NCBI RefSeq assembly: GCF_024199925.1
Contig: NZ_JANADR010000001.1
Coordinates: 3,286,001 to 3,350,000 of the forward strand
DNA: 64,000 bases
Direction of reading: 5' to 3'
DNA from: Bradyrhizobium sp. CCGUVB1N3
Lineage (GTDB): Bacteria > Pseudomonadota > Alphaproteobacteria > Rhizobiales > Xanthobacteraceae
Of the stretch, positions 63,165-64,000 are shown piece by piece. A model generated the notes under the pieces. The model was not told the origin of the DNA. It made no database searches and worked only from the letters and a program-made list of their open reading frames with translations. The translations under genes were made by a program, and so were the position numbers. The first letter of the stretch is position 1, and each line of letters begins with the position of its first letter.

Positions 63165-64000
63165 GGTGTGCCTTTCGCTTGGTCGCTCGCCGAAGCACCC
63201 ACGCTTCCTCGTTCGCCCTCCTGGCTCGCGTACTTCTGCCTTCGCCGGTCCCGCAATCTCTCCAGAAGCGATGGAGGGCGGTCGCTGGATATCAGCTGGT
63301 CGACAAATTCCCGCTCCGAATCGTCGACCCCATAGACGTACTTGACCGCCTGCTTGACGACCCTGGCGTTGACCTCCTGAACCAAATCCTTGGAAGGCTT
63401 GCTTTTGAAGCTCCGCTCCACTTCCTCGGTATTGGTCGCTAGGAACAGCCGATGGGGCCCGATGGGCAAGGTCAGGTAGCAACCGGGTTCGCTGAACGTC
63501 TTGGACATGTGGAGGGGCCTGTCGGACGAAAGGAACGGCGGCGCGTCGTCTGGCGTGGTCACAACGGACCAGCGCATTCGGTTGAGCGCCTGGCCAATGC
63601 CTTCATGATCCATCAGTTCAGGCGCAACGTTCATGACCCAACGGGCCATGTGGTCGGGATCTCTCTTCTCGATAAACTCCTCAATCGTCTCGGGATCGTC
63701 CGGCTTACGGTTGGAGGCGTATTTCTGCTTCAGCAGCGTAAGGTCCCGCTTCCAGTCGTCTTCCAGTATCTCCGTGAGAGCGGCCAAGTCCTCGGGCATC
63801 CGAGTCATGAGCGTGATCAGGAAGAGCGACCAAGCCGACGTCTGTTCGGCATCGTTCTTTACCTTGTCGACGTTAGCCTCGATCATGTCGAGGGCTTTCG
63901 CCGCGAAATTGTCGACAGGGCTCATGAACTCGTCCTCGACCTGCTGCGCGATCGATTTGGGAACGCCTTTCTTTTCGTACAGCCTGTCCTTGAAGCCCGT
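63161..64000 (-). CDS. DUF4238 protein, 5' end outside the window
   Basis: At least 279 residues; the frame stays open to the right edge, and codons upstream of 63925 (GFKDRLYEKKGVPKSIAQQV) still match the family (LYxxxG...P xxxE), so the start lies beyond 64000. Conserved blocks: PVDNFAAKALDMI, MRWSVVTTPDDAPPFLSSDRP, YLTLPIGPHRLFLA and NARVVKQAVKYVYG. DUF4238 proteins are of unknown biochemical function and often occur in mobile or variable regions. Its stop overlaps the membrane-protein start. Confidence 0.75.
   Translation of the reverse strand, partial: TGFKDRLYEKKGVPKSIAQQVEDEFMSPVDNFAAKALDMIEANVDKVKNDAEQTSAWSLFLITLMTRMPEDLAALTEILEDDWKRDLTLLKQKYASNRKPDDPETIEEFIEKRDPDHMARWVMNVAPELMDHEGIGQALNRMRWSVVTTPDDAPPFLSSDRPLHMSKTFSEPGCYLTLPIGPHRLFLATNTEEVERSFKSKPSKDLVQEVNARVVKQAVKYVYGVDDSEREFVDQLISSDRPPSLLERLRDRRRQKYASQEGERGSVGASASDQAKGTP

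Noticed and set aside
1..64000. CRISPR array, nod/nif or secretion-system genes
   Set aside because: No regularly spaced repeat series and no such gene products were found in any frame read.

Overview
The window looks like a chromosome segment of a Bradyrhizobium-type alphaproteobacterium (Nitrobacteraceae). The evidence is high-GC coding throughout; a contiguous housekeeping block (tRNA-Gln, acyl-CoA dehydrogenase, MFS transporter, enoyl-CoA hydratase, 5'-nucleotidase, histone-deacetylase-like hydrolase, xseB, dxs, nucleoside deoxyribosyltransferase, tlyA) of the kind found in that group; Rhizobiales-type palindromic repeats; and many ABC uptake operons. This assignment is inference from gene content, not from a database search.

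Layout. 1-15.5 kb: a truncated GNAT acetyltransferase, decayed gene scraps, a Rieske protein, an S41 peptidase, a PaaK-like ligase gene interrupted by a complete IS3-family element (6728-8092, 3-bp target duplication), then an amide/urea-type uptake divergon (signature amidase, two ATPases, binding protein, two permeases). 15.8-32.3 kb: a SAM hydroxide adenosyltransferase (DUF62) gene whose last 33 codons lie at 15.8 kb and whose first ~130 codons lie at 32.3 kb on the same strand. The 16 kb between them hold a transposase with a nonsense codon, an IS630 remnant, fragments of three enzymes, a carbohydrate-type ABC operon, a universal stress protein and a dipeptide-type ABC operon. 32.8-39 kb: small conserved genes (Mth938-like, PEBP, pterin dehydratase, fdxA, a Cys-rich MarR-type regulator), a frameshifted rpoH, a zinc-finger protein, a second intact copy of the 1.1 kb IS and an IS110 remnant. 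39-46.6 kb: a LacI regulator with two palindromic operators facing a five-gene ABC operon that ends in a tandem-domain glycerophosphodiester phosphodiesterase. 47.36-59.9 kb: the conserved core block, starting at tRNA-Gln(TTG), whose 3' end faces the plastic region, and ending in tlyA, which is broken inside its methyltransferase domain. 59.9-64 kb: a different accessory segment that begins with short repeated motifs and carries a minus-strand cluster: a DUF4238 protein, a membrane protein translationally coupled to it, a protein with a short glyoxalase-related-type N-terminal module, and an unknown protein.

The working systems that can be read are solute scavenging (four ABC importers for amide/urea-like, carbohydrate-like, peptide-like and glycerophosphodiester/sugar-like solutes, two of them paired with a hydrolase for the presumed cargo), fatty acid and isoprenoid metabolism in the core block, and redox/regulatory genes around fdxA. 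The candidate for something undescribed is the 60-64 kb cluster at the tlyA break. No CRISPR array, integrase, nod, nif or secretion genes were seen.
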